Shown piece after piece: positions 44,699 through 53,241 of a DNA stretch of 64,000 nucleotides (within the stretch, counting starts at the first letter, position 1; every line of letters starts with the position of its first letter). Under the pieces are notes generated by a model. It saw nothing but the letters and a program-made list of their open reading frames with translations. It was not told where the DNA came from and did no database searches. This DNA comes from Methylobacterium nodulans ORS 2060 (GTDB taxonomy: Bacteria; Pseudomonadota; Alphaproteobacteria; Rhizobiales; Beijerinckiaceae). A program made the translations under genes and the position numbers. Location of the stretch: contig NC_011894.1 of the NCBI RefSeq assembly GCF_000022085.1, positions 6,929,001 to 6,993,000 on the forward strand, read 5' to 3'.

Positions 44699-45222
44699 CG
44701 CCGCACCTCGAACACCACGAGGGCGCCCGCCTCCTCGAGGAGATGACGCAGCGCGATGCCGTCGCCCTCCGCGTTCGTCTCCGCAGCGAGCAGGAAGAAG
44801 CGATCCTGGCTCGCCCGCTCGAAGCCCGGGATCTCGAAGAGGGGATGGTGCAGGCGCGGCAGGCCGCTGCCCCACAGGAAGGCGAGGAGCCCCGTGAGCG
44901 CCGCCGCGAAGACCCCGACCTCGAAGGGAACGAGCAGGAAGACCGGCCAGCTGTGGAGCGGGCGCCCGCCCGAATTGAGCGGGTAATCGATGACCGCGCT
45001 ATACCACTCTATGCCGTAGGCCAGAGCCGCGACGCCGAAGCCTCCGATCAGCATCGCCCAGCGGATGCGGGTCGGGCGCTCTTCCGGCTCCAGCACGGTC
45101 TCGGCATCCTCCACGCGATAGGGCGTGAAGGTGTCGAGGGGCCGGTGGCCCCTCTCCCGCACCGTTCGGGCGGCCCGGACCAGACTCTGCGGATCCGCGA
45201 AGGCGGCGAGCATCTCTCCCAT
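44695..45222 (-). CDS. actD: Alternative complex III subunit D (DUF3341)
   Basis: 175 residues. A soluble N-terminal part (MLAAFADPQSLVRAARTVRE, GHRPLDTFTPYRVEDAE) leads to two membrane helices (AMLIGGFGVAALAYGIEWY, FLLVPFEVGVFAAALTGLL). HDPLFEI-like HHPLFEIPGFERASQDRFFL and a closing beta segment complete DUF3341. It has no cofactor; its role is structural. The start at 45222 overlaps the actC stop by one base. Confidence 0.9.
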   Translation of the reverse strand: MGEMLAAFADPQSLVRAARTVRERGHRPLDTFTPYRVEDAETVLEPEERPTRIRWAMLIGGFGVAALAYGIEWYSAVIDYPLNSGGRPLHSWPVFLLVPFEVGVFAAALTGLLAFLWGSGLPRLHHPLFEIPGFERASQDRFFLLAAETNAEGDGIALRHLLEEAGALVVFEVRR

Positions 45223-46586
45223 CAGGCGGCCTCCTTGTGGGAGAGCTGACGCACCTCGTGCATCGATACGGCCGGCACCACCCGCACGAGGATGAGGAAG
45301 AAGAAGGCGAACAGGCCGAGCGGCCCGAACAGGAAGGACCAGTCCCAGAATGTCGGGTGGAAGACCCGCCAGAGGCTCGCCGCGTAGCCGTGCGAGAGCG
45401 TCGTCCAGATGATCAGGATGCGCTCCAGCCACATCCCGGCATTGATGATGATCGAGAGCACGACCATGGCCGGGATGCTGCGCCGCAGGCGTCGCAGCCA
45501 GAGGGCCTGCGGCAGCACCACGTTGCAGGCGAGCATCGCCCAGTAGAGGGCGGCGTAGTCGCCCGTGACCTCGTAGGCGACGAGACCGCGCTCGCCGGGC
45601 TTGCCCCCGTACCAGGCCGTGAACCACTCGGTGGCGTAGGACAGGCCCATGACGAGGGAGGCCGTGAGCATGACCCGGCCGATCACCTCGAAGTGGTTGA
45701 CCGTGATCACCGCCTGGAGCCGCAGGCCCCAGCGCACCAGCGCCGCCAGCACCACCACCATGGCGAAGCCCGAATACATAGCGCCGACCACGAAGTAGGG
45801 CGGGAAGATGCTCTCCTGCCAGCCCGGCATCAGGCTTGCCGCGAAATCGAGCCCGACGATCGAGTGGACCGAGCAGACGAGGGGCACCGCGAGGGCCGCC
45901 ATCGTGGTGTGCAGGGTTTCGAGCCGCCGCCAGTGACGGGCCGAGCCGCGCCAGCCGAGGGCCAGCGCGCCGTAGAAGACCTGGGCGCCGCGAGAGCTCG
46001 CCCGGTCGCGCATCGTCGCGAGGTCGGGCAGCAGGCCGACATACCAGAACAGGAGCGAAAACAGGAGGTAGCTGACGATCGCCCAGAAGTCCCAGACGAG
46101 GGCGCTGCGCCATTGCGGCCAGAGCCCCATGGTGTTGGGGTAGGGGGCGAGCCAGTAGGCGTAGATCGGCCGGCCGAGGTGGAAGATCGGGAAGAGCCCG
46201 GCGATCGCGACCGCGAACAGGGTCATCGCCTCGGCGAAGCGATTGATCGAGGCGCGCCAGCGCTGCCGGGTGAGGAGCAGCATCGAGGAGATCAGCGTGC
46301 CGGCGTTGCCGATGCCGATCCACCAGACGTAGTTGGCGATGGCGACGCCCCACACCACCGTGGTGTTGATGCCCCAGACGCCGACGCCCCGCCAAAACAG
46401 CCACGCGATGGCGACGAGGGTGAGGAGCACGAAGGGCAGGGTGAGCGCGAGGGCGATCCACCATCCCTTGCCGACGCCGATCAGGATCGGGTTGACGATT
46501 GCGTCCGTGATGGCGACGTCGCTCGCCCGCTCGGAGGCGATCCAGCGATGGGCCGGTGGGGCTTTCGCCCGGAGATCCGCGCTCAC
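45222..46586 (-). CDS. actC: Alternative complex III subunit C (NrfD-like)
   Basis: 454 residues, about ten helices of the NrfD/PsrC type. Segments include TVVWGVAIANYVWWIGIGNA, LFPIFHLGRPIYAYWLAPYP, and IVGLDFAASLMPGWQESIFP. ActC holds the quinol-binding site facing the periplasm in known structures and hands electrons to ActB. The start is a GTG at 46586 overlapping the actB stop by 4 bp (GTGA). Longer open sequence upstream belongs to actB in another frame. Confidence 0.9.
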   Translation of the reverse strand: MSADLRAKAPPAHRWIASERASDVAITDAIVNPILIGVGKGWWIALALTLPFVLLTLVAIAWLFWRGVGVWGINTTVVWGVAIANYVWWIGIGNAGTLISSMLLLTRQRWRASINRFAEAMTLFAVAIAGLFPIFHLGRPIYAYWLAPYPNTMGLWPQWRSALVWDFWAIVSYLLFSLLFWYVGLLPDLATMRDRASSRGAQVFYGALALGWRGSARHWRRLETLHTTMAALAVPLVCSVHSIVGLDFAASLMPGWQESIFPPYFVVGAMYSGFAMVVVLAALVRWGLRLQAVITVNHFEVIGRVMLTASLVMGLSYATEWFTAWYGGKPGERGLVAYEVTGDYAALYWAMLACNVVLPQALWLRRLRRSIPAMVVLSIIINAGMWLERILIIWTTLSHGYAASLWRVFHPTFWDWSFLFGPLGLFAFFFLILVRVVPAVSMHEVRQLSHKEAA

Positions 46587-49465
46587 GAGCCGTCTCCCTG
46601 GAAATCGGGGGCGGGATTGCGGAGGTCCGCCAGGTAGGTGGTGCGCGGGCGCGTGCCGAGATGGCCGAGGAGCGCGTAGTGGCGCGGCTCCTTCTTCAGG
46701 CGGGCGACGTCGGATTCCTGGTCCGCGAGGTCGCCGAACACGATGGCCCGCGTCGGGCAGGCGTCCTGGCAGGCGGTCGTGACCTCGCCCCGGCCGAGCG
46801 GGCGCCCGTCGCGCTCGGCGGCGCGCCGTGCGCCGCTGATGCGCTGGATGCAGTAGGTGCACTTCTCCATCACGCCGCGCTGGCGGACACTCACCTCCGG
46901 GTTGCGCTGCGCCGGCAGCGGGTCGAGGCCGAGATTGGCGTATTCCTGCCCGTCCGCGTAGCCGAGGAAGTTGAAGCGCCGGACCTTGTAGGGGCAGTTC
47001 GCTTCGCAGAAGCGGGTGCCGATGCAGCGGTTGTAGACCTGGACGTTCAGGCCCTCGCCGTCATGGACCGAGGCCGCGACGGGGCAGACCGGCTCGCAGG
47101 GCGCGTGCTCGCAATGCATGCAGGGCACCGGCTGGAAGCCGGGGCGCGGATGTCCTTTTCGGCCGCGATCGTAGGTATCGATGCGCAGCCAGTGCATCAG
47201 GCGCCCCTGCGCGATCTCCTCGGGCCCCACCACCGGCACGTTGTTCTCGGTCTGGCAGGCGATCACGCAGGCGTTGCAGCCGATGCAGAGCGAGGTGTCG
47301 ATCACCATCGCCCAGGCATGGCCGTCCGCGTCGCCCGTCGAGGAACCGAGGAGGGTCGGGTGCGGGCCGCGCTTGGTGCCGGGTGCCTCCTTCGTGGCCG
47401 TGCGGCCCTCGGCGAGCGCGGCCATGGTGAGGAGCGGGTAGTTCTCCTTCGCCTCCCGCTCGCGGACGACGCGCTGCGTCGTGAGGATCCCGGGATGCTG
47501 GCCGGTCGGCGCGAGGGCGACATCATCGATCCGCCAGAGGGCGTCCTGGCGGCGCAACGCATAGGCGTTCGCGCCGATGCCGCTGCCGATCGCGCCGGCC
47601 TTCGTCCGGCCGTAGCCGAGGGTCAGGCTCGCGACGCCGGCCGCATGGCCCGGCACGACGGCGACCGGCACCTCGATGCCCCGCCCGTCGGCCGTGATCC
47701 GGACGAGATCGCCCTGCTTCACGCCGCGCCGCACCGCCTCCTCGGGCGAGAGCGAGAGGGCATTGCCCCAGACCTGCTTGGTGAGGGGCGCCGGGCATTC
47801 CTGGAGCCACGCATTGTTGGCAAAGCGTCCGTCCCAGACGGTCGGATCCGGCCGCAGCACCAGGGTGAGGTCGCCCGGGCCCGCGGCGGGATTGAGATCC
47901 GGCAGGCGCGGGGCGCCGACCGCGATCGGCGTGGCGGCGCTGTCCGGCACGACGCCATCATGGAGCACGCGCCGCCACCACGCTTCGAACGCAGCCTGCT
48001 TCGCGCCATTCTCGCCTGTGCCATCCTGTCCCGCCCGCCTAGTCTCGCGCCAAGTCTCGCGCACGAGGTCGTAGGCTGCAGCATCCGTCTCGCCGAGGAG
48101 CGCCGAGACGACCTCCTCCGCGGTGCGGGTGGCGTAGAGGGGCCGGATCAGCGGCTGCACCACCGAGGCGGTGCCGTCAATCGCCCGCAGGTCGCCCCAG
48201 CTCTCGAGCGGATGCGTCTCCGGCACGTGCCAGGAGGCGAGAATTGCGGTCTCGTCGACATAGAGGCCGAGATGGAGCCGGAAGGGCGCCTTCGCTGAGT
48301 TCTCCGCGAAGGCGAGGTCGGCAGGCGCGTCGTAGGCCGGGTTCACCCCGAGCATCACGAGGTCCGACACGGCGCCTGCCGCGAGATCGCGGGCGAGGTC
48401 GGGGAGCGAGCCGGGCATGCGGCCGGCGATCGCGTCGGGCGCTTCGATCCAGTCGAGGGGCGCGCCGATCTGGCCGTTGATCCAGTGCACCAGGGCGTGG
48501 AGGTCCGGCGGCAGGGTCGGCCCGGCGAGCACGAGGGCGGCGCCGTGGCGGGCCTTCAGGTCCTCGGCGGCCCGCGCCACGAGGCGGGCGGCCGCGTCCG
48601 GAAGCTGCGCGTCACGCGTGCCGGCCCCGAGCGCCTTCGCCAGCGCCACCGCCGCCTCGCCGATCTGCTGCGGCGGCAGGGCGAGGCGGTGGTCGGCCTT
48701 GGCGCCGGTCGGCATCGGCGTGGCCTCGATGGCGTAGAGGCGCGAGAAGCCGTCACCGGCCTCGGGCACGCGCCGGCTGCCGAAGCCGCGGCCGCTGCGG
48801 ATCTGGTCGGGGCCGGGGCCGAGCGGGTCGGCGTCGAGGCTCACGATCACGGCGGCCCGGTCGAGATGGGGCAGGGGCGTCAGCGCGCGGCCGAAGGCGA
48901 GGGCAGCGCCCGCTCGGGCCGAGGCGTCCTCGGTCGGCTCGTAAGCGTGCCAGACCGCCTTCGGATAGGCGTCGAGCAGGCGGCCGATCTGGCGCTGGAG
49001 CGTCGGCGAGGTCACCCGGCCGGTGAGGAGCCGCAGGCCCTCGCCCTGGCTGCCCCGCCACCTTGAGACCTTCGGAACGAGGGCCTTCTGGAGCGCGCTC
49101 CAATTGGCGATGTCGCCGCCCTGCCGCACGGTCTTCGAGCGGTCGGGATCGTAGAGCGAGAGCACGGCCGCCTCGGCGAAGACGTCCGTCGCCCCAAGGC
49201 TCGCCGGGTGGCGCGGATTGCCGTCGACCTTGATCGGACGGCCGTCGACGGACCGCACCCGACAGCCGCGGCCGTAGCCGGCGAGCGGGAGCGTGCTGGC
49301 GAAGACGAGCGGCACGCCCCCCGTCACGCGCTCGGGCTGGACGACGTAGGGGACGATCTCCTCGTCGGGCTTGGCGCAGGCGCCCGCCGCGAGCGTGATG
49401 CCGGCGGCGAAGGCCCGGAGCGCCTCGCGGCGCGACAATCCGTTGGCGCCGGTCAGCGGTGGCAT
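46583..49465 (-). CDS. actB: Alternative complex III subunit B (Fe-S protein)
   Basis: 960 residues. After a Tat-like start (LSRREALRAFAAGITLAAGAC, which also has a lipobox-like cysteine) comes a long molybdopterin-enzyme-like part, roughly 30-690, that in ActB proteins binds no molybdenum. The last 250 residues hold four cysteine clusters: CIGCNACVIACQ, CMHCEHAPCEPVCP, CIGTRFCEANCP and CTYCIQ with CQDACP. These bind three 4Fe-4S and one 3Fe-4S centres in characterised relatives. The ATG at 49465 overlaps actA by 13 bp. Confidence 0.92.
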   Translation of the reverse strand: MPPLTGANGLSRREALRAFAAGITLAAGACAKPDEEIVPYVVQPERVTGGVPLVFASTLPLAGYGRGCRVRSVDGRPIKVDGNPRHPASLGATDVFAEAAVLSLYDPDRSKTVRQGGDIANWSALQKALVPKVSRWRGSQGEGLRLLTGRVTSPTLQRQIGRLLDAYPKAVWHAYEPTEDASARAGAALAFGRALTPLPHLDRAAVIVSLDADPLGPGPDQIRSGRGFGSRRVPEAGDGFSRLYAIEATPMPTGAKADHRLALPPQQIGEAAVALAKALGAGTRDAQLPDAAARLVARAAEDLKARHGAALVLAGPTLPPDLHALVHWINGQIGAPLDWIEAPDAIAGRMPGSLPDLARDLAAGAVSDLVMLGVNPAYDAPADLAFAENSAKAPFRLHLGLYVDETAILASWHVPETHPLESWGDLRAIDGTASVVQPLIRPLYATRTAEEVVSALLGETDAAAYDLVRETWRETRRAGQDGTGENGAKQAAFEAWWRRVLHDGVVPDSAATPIAVGAPRLPDLNPAAGPGDLTLVLRPDPTVWDGRFANNAWLQECPAPLTKQVWGNALSLSPEEAVRRGVKQGDLVRITADGRGIEVPVAVVPGHAAGVASLTLGYGRTKAGAIGSGIGANAYALRRQDALWRIDDVALAPTGQHPGILTTQRVVREREAKENYPLLTMAALAEGRTATKEAPGTKRGPHPTLLGSSTGDADGHAWAMVIDTSLCIGCNACVIACQTENNVPVVGPEEIAQGRLMHWLRIDTYDRGRKGHPRPGFQPVPCMHCEHAPCEPVCPVAASVHDGEGLNVQVYNRCIGTRFCEANCPYKVRRFNFLGYADGQEYANLGLDPLPAQRNPEVSVRQRGVMEKCTYCIQRISGARRAAERDGRPLGRGEVTTACQDACPTRAIVFGDLADQESDVARLKKEPRHYALLGHLGTRPRTTYLADLRNPAPDFQGDGS

Positions 49466-50142
49466 ATCGAGCACTCGCTGAGACGGTCGGCGGACTGGAT
49501 GTGGTACTGCGCCTTCAGCACCTTGCCGCGCGTCTCCTGGTCGGGGGGAGGGGTCCAGGTCATGTCGTAGACCTCCTCGCGGGAGCGCAGGTTCCTCTCG
49601 GGGTTGCGGTGGCAGTCGAGGCACCAGCTCATGGTGAGCGGCGCGGCCTGCCGCATCAGCGGCATGCTCTGGACGGCGCCGTGGCAGGTCGAGCAGCCGA
49701 CGCCCTTGGCAATGTGCACGCTGTGGTCGAAATAGACATAGTCCGGCAGCGTGTGGACGCGCCGCCAGTGGATCGGGGTGTTGGTGGCGAGGCTCCCCCG
49801 CACCGGCGCCAGCATCTCGGCATTGGTCCAGATCTGCGAGTGGCAGGACATGCAGGTATGGGTCGGCGGCAGGCCGGCGAAGCGGGCCGTCTCGACCGAG
49901 GTGTGGCAGTAGCGGCAGGCGATCCCGAGCCCGCCGACATGGTGCTGATGGCTGAAGGGCACCGGCTGCTCGCGGACGACGTTCTGCTGCGTGGCGTAGG
50001 GCGAGGCCCAGAGCCGGTAGGTCAGCCCGACCGCGAGCACCGGGAATGCGGCCACCGAAACCATCAGGAGCCGGGCGATCGTGTCGGCGCCGGGTCGGAA
50101 GATCTGCACGATCAGGCGGACCGTCTGAGGGAGGGGGCCCAA
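49453..50142 (-). CDS. actA: Alternative complex III subunit A, pentaheme cytochrome c
   Basis: 229 residues from a TTG, or slightly shorter from a GTG at 50106. One membrane helix (ARLLMVSVAAFPVLAVGLTY) is followed by five heme motifs: CRYCH, CMSCH, CSTCH, CLDCH and CSICH. This number fits ActA exactly. It collects electrons from the Fe-S chain of ActB in the periplasm. Histidine-rich segments (FSHQHHVGG, FDHSVHIAKG) supply distal ligands. It is the first certain gene of the twelve-gene operon. Confidence 0.92.
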   Translation of the reverse strand: MGPLPQTVRLIVQIFRPGADTIARLLMVSVAAFPVLAVGLTYRLWASPYATQQNVVREQPVPFSHQHHVGGLGIACRYCHTSVETARFAGLPPTHTCMSCHSQIWTNAEMLAPVRGSLATNTPIHWRRVHTLPDYVYFDHSVHIAKGVGCSTCHGAVQSMPLMRQAAPLTMSWCLDCHRNPERNLRSREEVYDMTWTPPPDQETRGKVLKAQYHIQSADRLSECSICHR

Positions 50143-50354
50143 GACTTCGAGGCGACGTGGCCGGCCCGGGGCGGCGGGCCGTGCTCGGGCGCCTCGGGCC
50201 GGTTCTCGGGTTGGGCGAAGCGGAAGCTCACGTCCGGCCGCGCCGCGCAGAGTCCGAGGAGCGGAAGCACGCCGAGACCGAAGGCGCCGACGTCGTCAAC
50301 GAGCTGGAACCGGCTCTCCCGGGCGATGGTGACAACGCCTTGCATCGACGGCAT
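50112..50354 (-). CDS. Small hypothetical protein at the head of the ACIII operon
   Basis: 80 residues, no family recognised. It starts MPSMQGVVTIARESRFQLVD and has a hydrophobic middle (AFGLGVLPLLGLCAARPD) and a polar tail. GAGGAA six bases upstream is a good ribosome site, and its stop lies inside the actA start, so translation would be coupled. The codons are ordinary for this genome. It might be a small regulator or leader peptide of the operon. Confidence 0.45.
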   Translation of the reverse strand: MPSMQGVVTIARESRFQLVDDVGAFGLGVLPLLGLCAARPDVSFRFAQPENRPEAPEHGPPPRAGHVASKSWAPSLRRSA

Positions 50355-50759
50355 GGGGTTCCTCGTCCAAGGAGCGCGGCGACCGGCCCTGCTTCGCTCC
50401 CGCCAACGCGGGGCGCCTGCCTTTGTTCTGCGACATGGTGGACCCGTCCGGGCTCCGGCATGTAGCGCCCGGCGGCGCGCGCTCCAGCACCGTCCGCGGC
50501 CGCGCTCGGTGCGGAACCGTACGATATCCGCTCGTCGGCGCGGTCAGCGCGGATTGTCGAAGCTGTGCTGGCTGGTGATGCGCGACTTCGCCATGACCGA
50601 GACGGCGAAACCGTGCACGCTGAGGTCGGTACCCTCGGGATGGTGCCGGCACAGCAGCCAGCTCGCCGCTGCGATCAACCGGTTCGCAGAGCGAATGGAC
50701 CGGTGGGAAGCACACGAAGCTCTGCGCCATCCGCCCGCTCATCGCTGATCCTCGCCGAA

Positions 50760-50787
50760 CCCGCCCGGCGCTGCGGCGGGCTTTTCT
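50760..50787 (+). terminator. Rho-independent terminator
   Basis: CCCGCC (50760-50765) pairs with GGCGGG (50775-50780) and CTTTTCT follows. No clear plus-strand gene precedes it; a 56-codon frame at 50578-50748 lacks a ribosome site. Confidence 0.6.
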
Positions 50788-51026
50788 GCCCGTAGATCTC
50801 GCGCACGGAAGATCGCCTACCCCCAAAGAAGAGATGTACCGCACGCGGAGGATGTGCTTATCTATAGCTGCTGATAGCGAGGCTTTGCCTTTCACCCCGC
50901 CCGGCTCGGCCGTGGCGGGGTTTTTCGTTTCAGCCCTCCTCATCCGGCCCGGGCGTGCCCTTGCGGGAAATCTGCCCCGTTGCTAGGAAAGTGATCGAGA
51001 AGATAGTCGTGACGAGAGGCGGCTCA
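50788..51026. promoter_or_regulatory. Gap between terminator and methyltransferase, with a second terminator
   Basis: CCCCGCC (50895-50901) pairs with GGCGGGG (50914-50920) followed by TTTTTCGTTT, a very strong plus-strand terminator. About 110 bp separate the two terminators, with no long frame between. The whole stretch 50355-51026 otherwise has no gene I can support. Confidence 0.55.
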
Positions 51027-51692
51027 ATGTCGTTATACAATATCTTTCTAAGCAATACTGGTCGCCCCATTCACAAATCTCCACACTATTTTTTCGCATA
51101 CGAGCGCCATTTCGGTCGATACGTAGGTGATCCGGTAACGTTTCTGGAGATCGGAGCCGGGAATGGCGGCTCATCTCAAATGTGGAAGCGCTGGCTCGGC
51201 CCACTCGCGCGGATCGTGACTATCGACATCAATCCGGTGTGTCAGCAATATGCTGACGAGCAGGTGTCTGTGCGCATCGGTGATCAGTCCGATCCGGTAT
51301 TTCTTCAATCCCTTATCGACGAGTTTGGCGCGCCGGATGTCGTACTGGACGATGGAAGTCACCACATGGACCACGTCACGGCGAGCTTCGACTTCCTGTA
51401 TGATCGGATCGCCGCCAACGCCGTGTACATGATCGAAGACATGCACACGGCCTATTGGCCGGATTACGGCGGCGGTCGAGGGGAACCTCGCTCGATGGTC
51501 GAGCGGTTCAAGGGCCTGATCGACGAGCTGAACGCGGATCATGTGCGTGATGGGACCGTCGCGCCGAGCAGGTTCACGCGACAGACCGTGGCGATGACGG
51601 CATACGACAGCATTCTCGTCTTCGAGAAAGCTCAAATGATCAATAAATTCATGCAAATGATTGGAGATGAAACTCTTCGTGTCAATTATTGA
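51027..51692 (+). CDS. SAM-dependent methyltransferase, MycE/CmcI-like
   Basis: 221 residues. VTFLEIGAGNGGSSQMWKRW is motif I, IVTIDINPVCQQYADE motif II, and APDVVLDDGSHHMDHVTASF has the metal-binding aspartates and histidine typical of MycE/TylE-like sugar O-methyltransferases. IEDMHTAYWPDYGGG fits the same group. These enzymes methylate a deoxysugar hydroxyl with Mg2+. GAGAGG upstream and family length support the ATG at 51027. It stands alone, and its AT-richer ends hint at transfer. 51693-51924 holds nothing clear. Confidence 0.75.
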   Translation: MSLYNIFLSNTGRPIHKSPHYFFAYERHFGRYVGDPVTFLEIGAGNGGSSQMWKRWLGPLARIVTIDINPVCQQYADEQVSVRIGDQSDPVFLQSLIDEFGAPDVVLDDGSHHMDHVTASFDFLYDRIAANAVYMIEDMHTAYWPDYGGGRGEPRSMVERFKGLIDELNADHVRDGTVAPSRFTRQTVAMTAYDSILVFEKAQMINKFMQMIGDETLRVNY

Positions 51693-51924
51693 GACTAGCT
51701 ACGGCCGCACATCGAGGAGGCCGTCGACTTTCGTGACGTGAGCCGGGCCACGCACGGGCAGGTACGAGCCTGGAGGAGCAGCAGGCCGGCTATCGGGCTT
51801 ACGGCCGCCTCGGCCGTGAGATCCGGTGCACGGATCTACGATGCGTCATCCGTCGGGTCGGCCCGGCCGGTGGTGAACTCATCCCAACGGCCCGGTGCCT
51901 CGGCATCCTGATCGTCGGGATCAA

Positions 51925-52815
51925 TCACCCGAGGACATCCAGGCCGTTGCGCCGCCACAGCTCGCGGATGATCGCGCTGTGATCGAGCTCGCCGTCCCCA
52001 CTCTCGATCAGATCGGAGAACAAGCGGTCCACCAAGGACAGCACCGGAAGATCCAATCCGAGTGTCGCGGCGTGCGCGAGCGCCGTGCCCGTGTCCTTGA
52101 GCTGATATTTGGCCGGACCGCCCGGCGTGAAATCGCGCGCGATCATGCGAAGCGCGTGCTGCTTCAGGATGGTCGAGTCGGCGAAGCCGCCGAGCAGGGC
52201 CTCGCGCACCTTCGCCGGATCGGCCCCGCCGCGTTCGACGAAGGTGATCGCCTCGGCCACCGTGACGATCGTCGAGGCGACGATGGCCTGATTGGCGAGC
52301 TTGGCCAGTTGCCCGCTGCCGGCAGGGCCGACATGGGTCGGCCGCCCCATCGCGGCGAGAACCGGGCGGATCCGCCCGAAGGCCTCCGGGCTGCCGCCCG
52401 TCATGATGGCGAGCGTTGCGGCGATGGCGCCCGCTTCGCCGCCTGAGACCGGGGCATCGACGTAGAGGATCCCCGATGCCGCGGCGATCTCCGCCTGCCG
52501 GCGCGCGGTCTCGACCGGGATCGAGCTCATCACCGCGAGCACGCTGCCTTGCCGCATGGCGGCGATGACGCCCTCCGGTCCGAGCAGGAGCTCGTCGCAG
52601 ACCGGGCCGGAACTCACCATGCAGATGACGGCATCGGCGTCGCGCGCCGCGTCGCGCCGGTCGGCCGCGATCCGCGCCCCATCGGCGGCGAGCGCCGCGG
52701 CCTTGCCGGGCGACCGGTTCCAGACCTGGACGGCATGGCCGGCCTTGCAGAGGTTGCGCGCCATCGGCGCGCCCATGATGCCGGTGCCGAGAAAGCCGAT
52801 CGTCGCGGGCGCCAT
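51925..52815 (-). CDS. Beta-hydroxyacid dehydrogenase (HIBADH/GarR family)
   Basis: 296 residues. GFLGTGIMGAPMARNL is the NAD(P) motif (GxGxMGxPMA), YVDAPVSGGEAGA the substrate-binding DAPVSGG signature, and GSGQLAKLANQAIV holds the catalytic lysine (in KLxNQ). The family reduces tartronate semialdehyde or oxidises 3-hydroxyisobutyrate and related acids. Here it is last in a three-gene catabolic unit and overlaps the ABM gene by one base (TGATG). A role in a sugar-acid pathway is likely; the substrate is not certain. Confidence 0.88.
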   Translation of the reverse strand: MAPATIGFLGTGIMGAPMARNLCKAGHAVQVWNRSPGKAAALAADGARIAADRRDAARDADAVICMVSSGPVCDELLLGPEGVIAAMRQGSVLAVMSSIPVETARRQAEIAAASGILYVDAPVSGGEAGAIAATLAIMTGGSPEAFGRIRPVLAAMGRPTHVGPAGSGQLAKLANQAIVASTIVTVAEAITFVERGGADPAKVREALLGGFADSTILKQHALRMIARDFTPGGPAKYQLKDTGTALAHAATLGLDLPVLSLVDRLFSDLIESGDGELDHSAIIRELWRRNGLDVLG

Positions 52816-53144
52816 CAGGGCACCTGCGCGCCGCAGCAGGACTGGCTGAGGAAGCGCACCGGGCGCTCCTCGACGACGAGCGCCGGGAACCCGGCCCTGA
52901 ACCGCGCGAGATGGGGGGTTTCGAGATGCGCGTCGAAGGCGGCGCGGTCGTCATAGACCTCGTAGAACACCACGGTCTGCGGATCGCTTTCGCTGACCGC
53001 GACGTCGAAGGTGCGGCAGCCCGGCTCGTGCGCGACCGAGGCGCGGGCGTCCTCGTGCGCGAGGTCCAGGAAGGCACCGAGCTCGCCGGGCCTGACCTTG
53101 AACTCGGCCAGGACGACGAAGGGACGGGAGCGTGACGCGGGCAT
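52815..53144 (-). CDS. ABM-domain protein (YgiN-like)
   Basis: 109 residues of the antibiotic-biosynthesis monooxygenase fold: FVVLAEFKVRPGELGAFLDL, HEPGCRTFDVAVSESDPQTV, FYEVYDDRAAFDAHLETPHL. This dimeric ferredoxin-like fold includes quinol monooxygenases and sugar mutarotase-like helpers. It sits between two dehydrogenases and 97 bp after the first; that gap contains a GC-rich hairpin without a T run. Its catalytic role here is unknown. Confidence 0.8.
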   Translation of the reverse strand: MPASRSRPFVVLAEFKVRPGELGAFLDLAHEDARASVAHEPGCRTFDVAVSESDPQTVVFYEVYDDRAAFDAHLETPHLARFRAGFPALVVEERPVRFLSQSCCGAQVP

Positions 53145-53241
53145 GCGGATGCTCGTGCGGGTCGGGCGCCGGACCGGCGCCTGCGGAGGGCAGGAGAGGG
53201 GATCCGCCGGCCGGGCGGGCCGGCCGGCGGGGCAGGGCGGG

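Noticed and set aside
45237..46637. A 466-codon plus-strand frame opposite actC
   Set aside because: Same type of high-GC antisense shadow; actC is certain.
50578..50748. A 56-codon plus-strand frame ending at a terminator
   Set aside because: The terminator is suggestive, but there is no ribosome site and no recognisable sequence; kept only as a note.
53145..53241. GC-rich hairpin as a terminator between the SAF oxidoreductase and ABM genes
   Set aside because: It has no T run, and the genes look like one unit; it may only be an mRNA processing or pausing structure.
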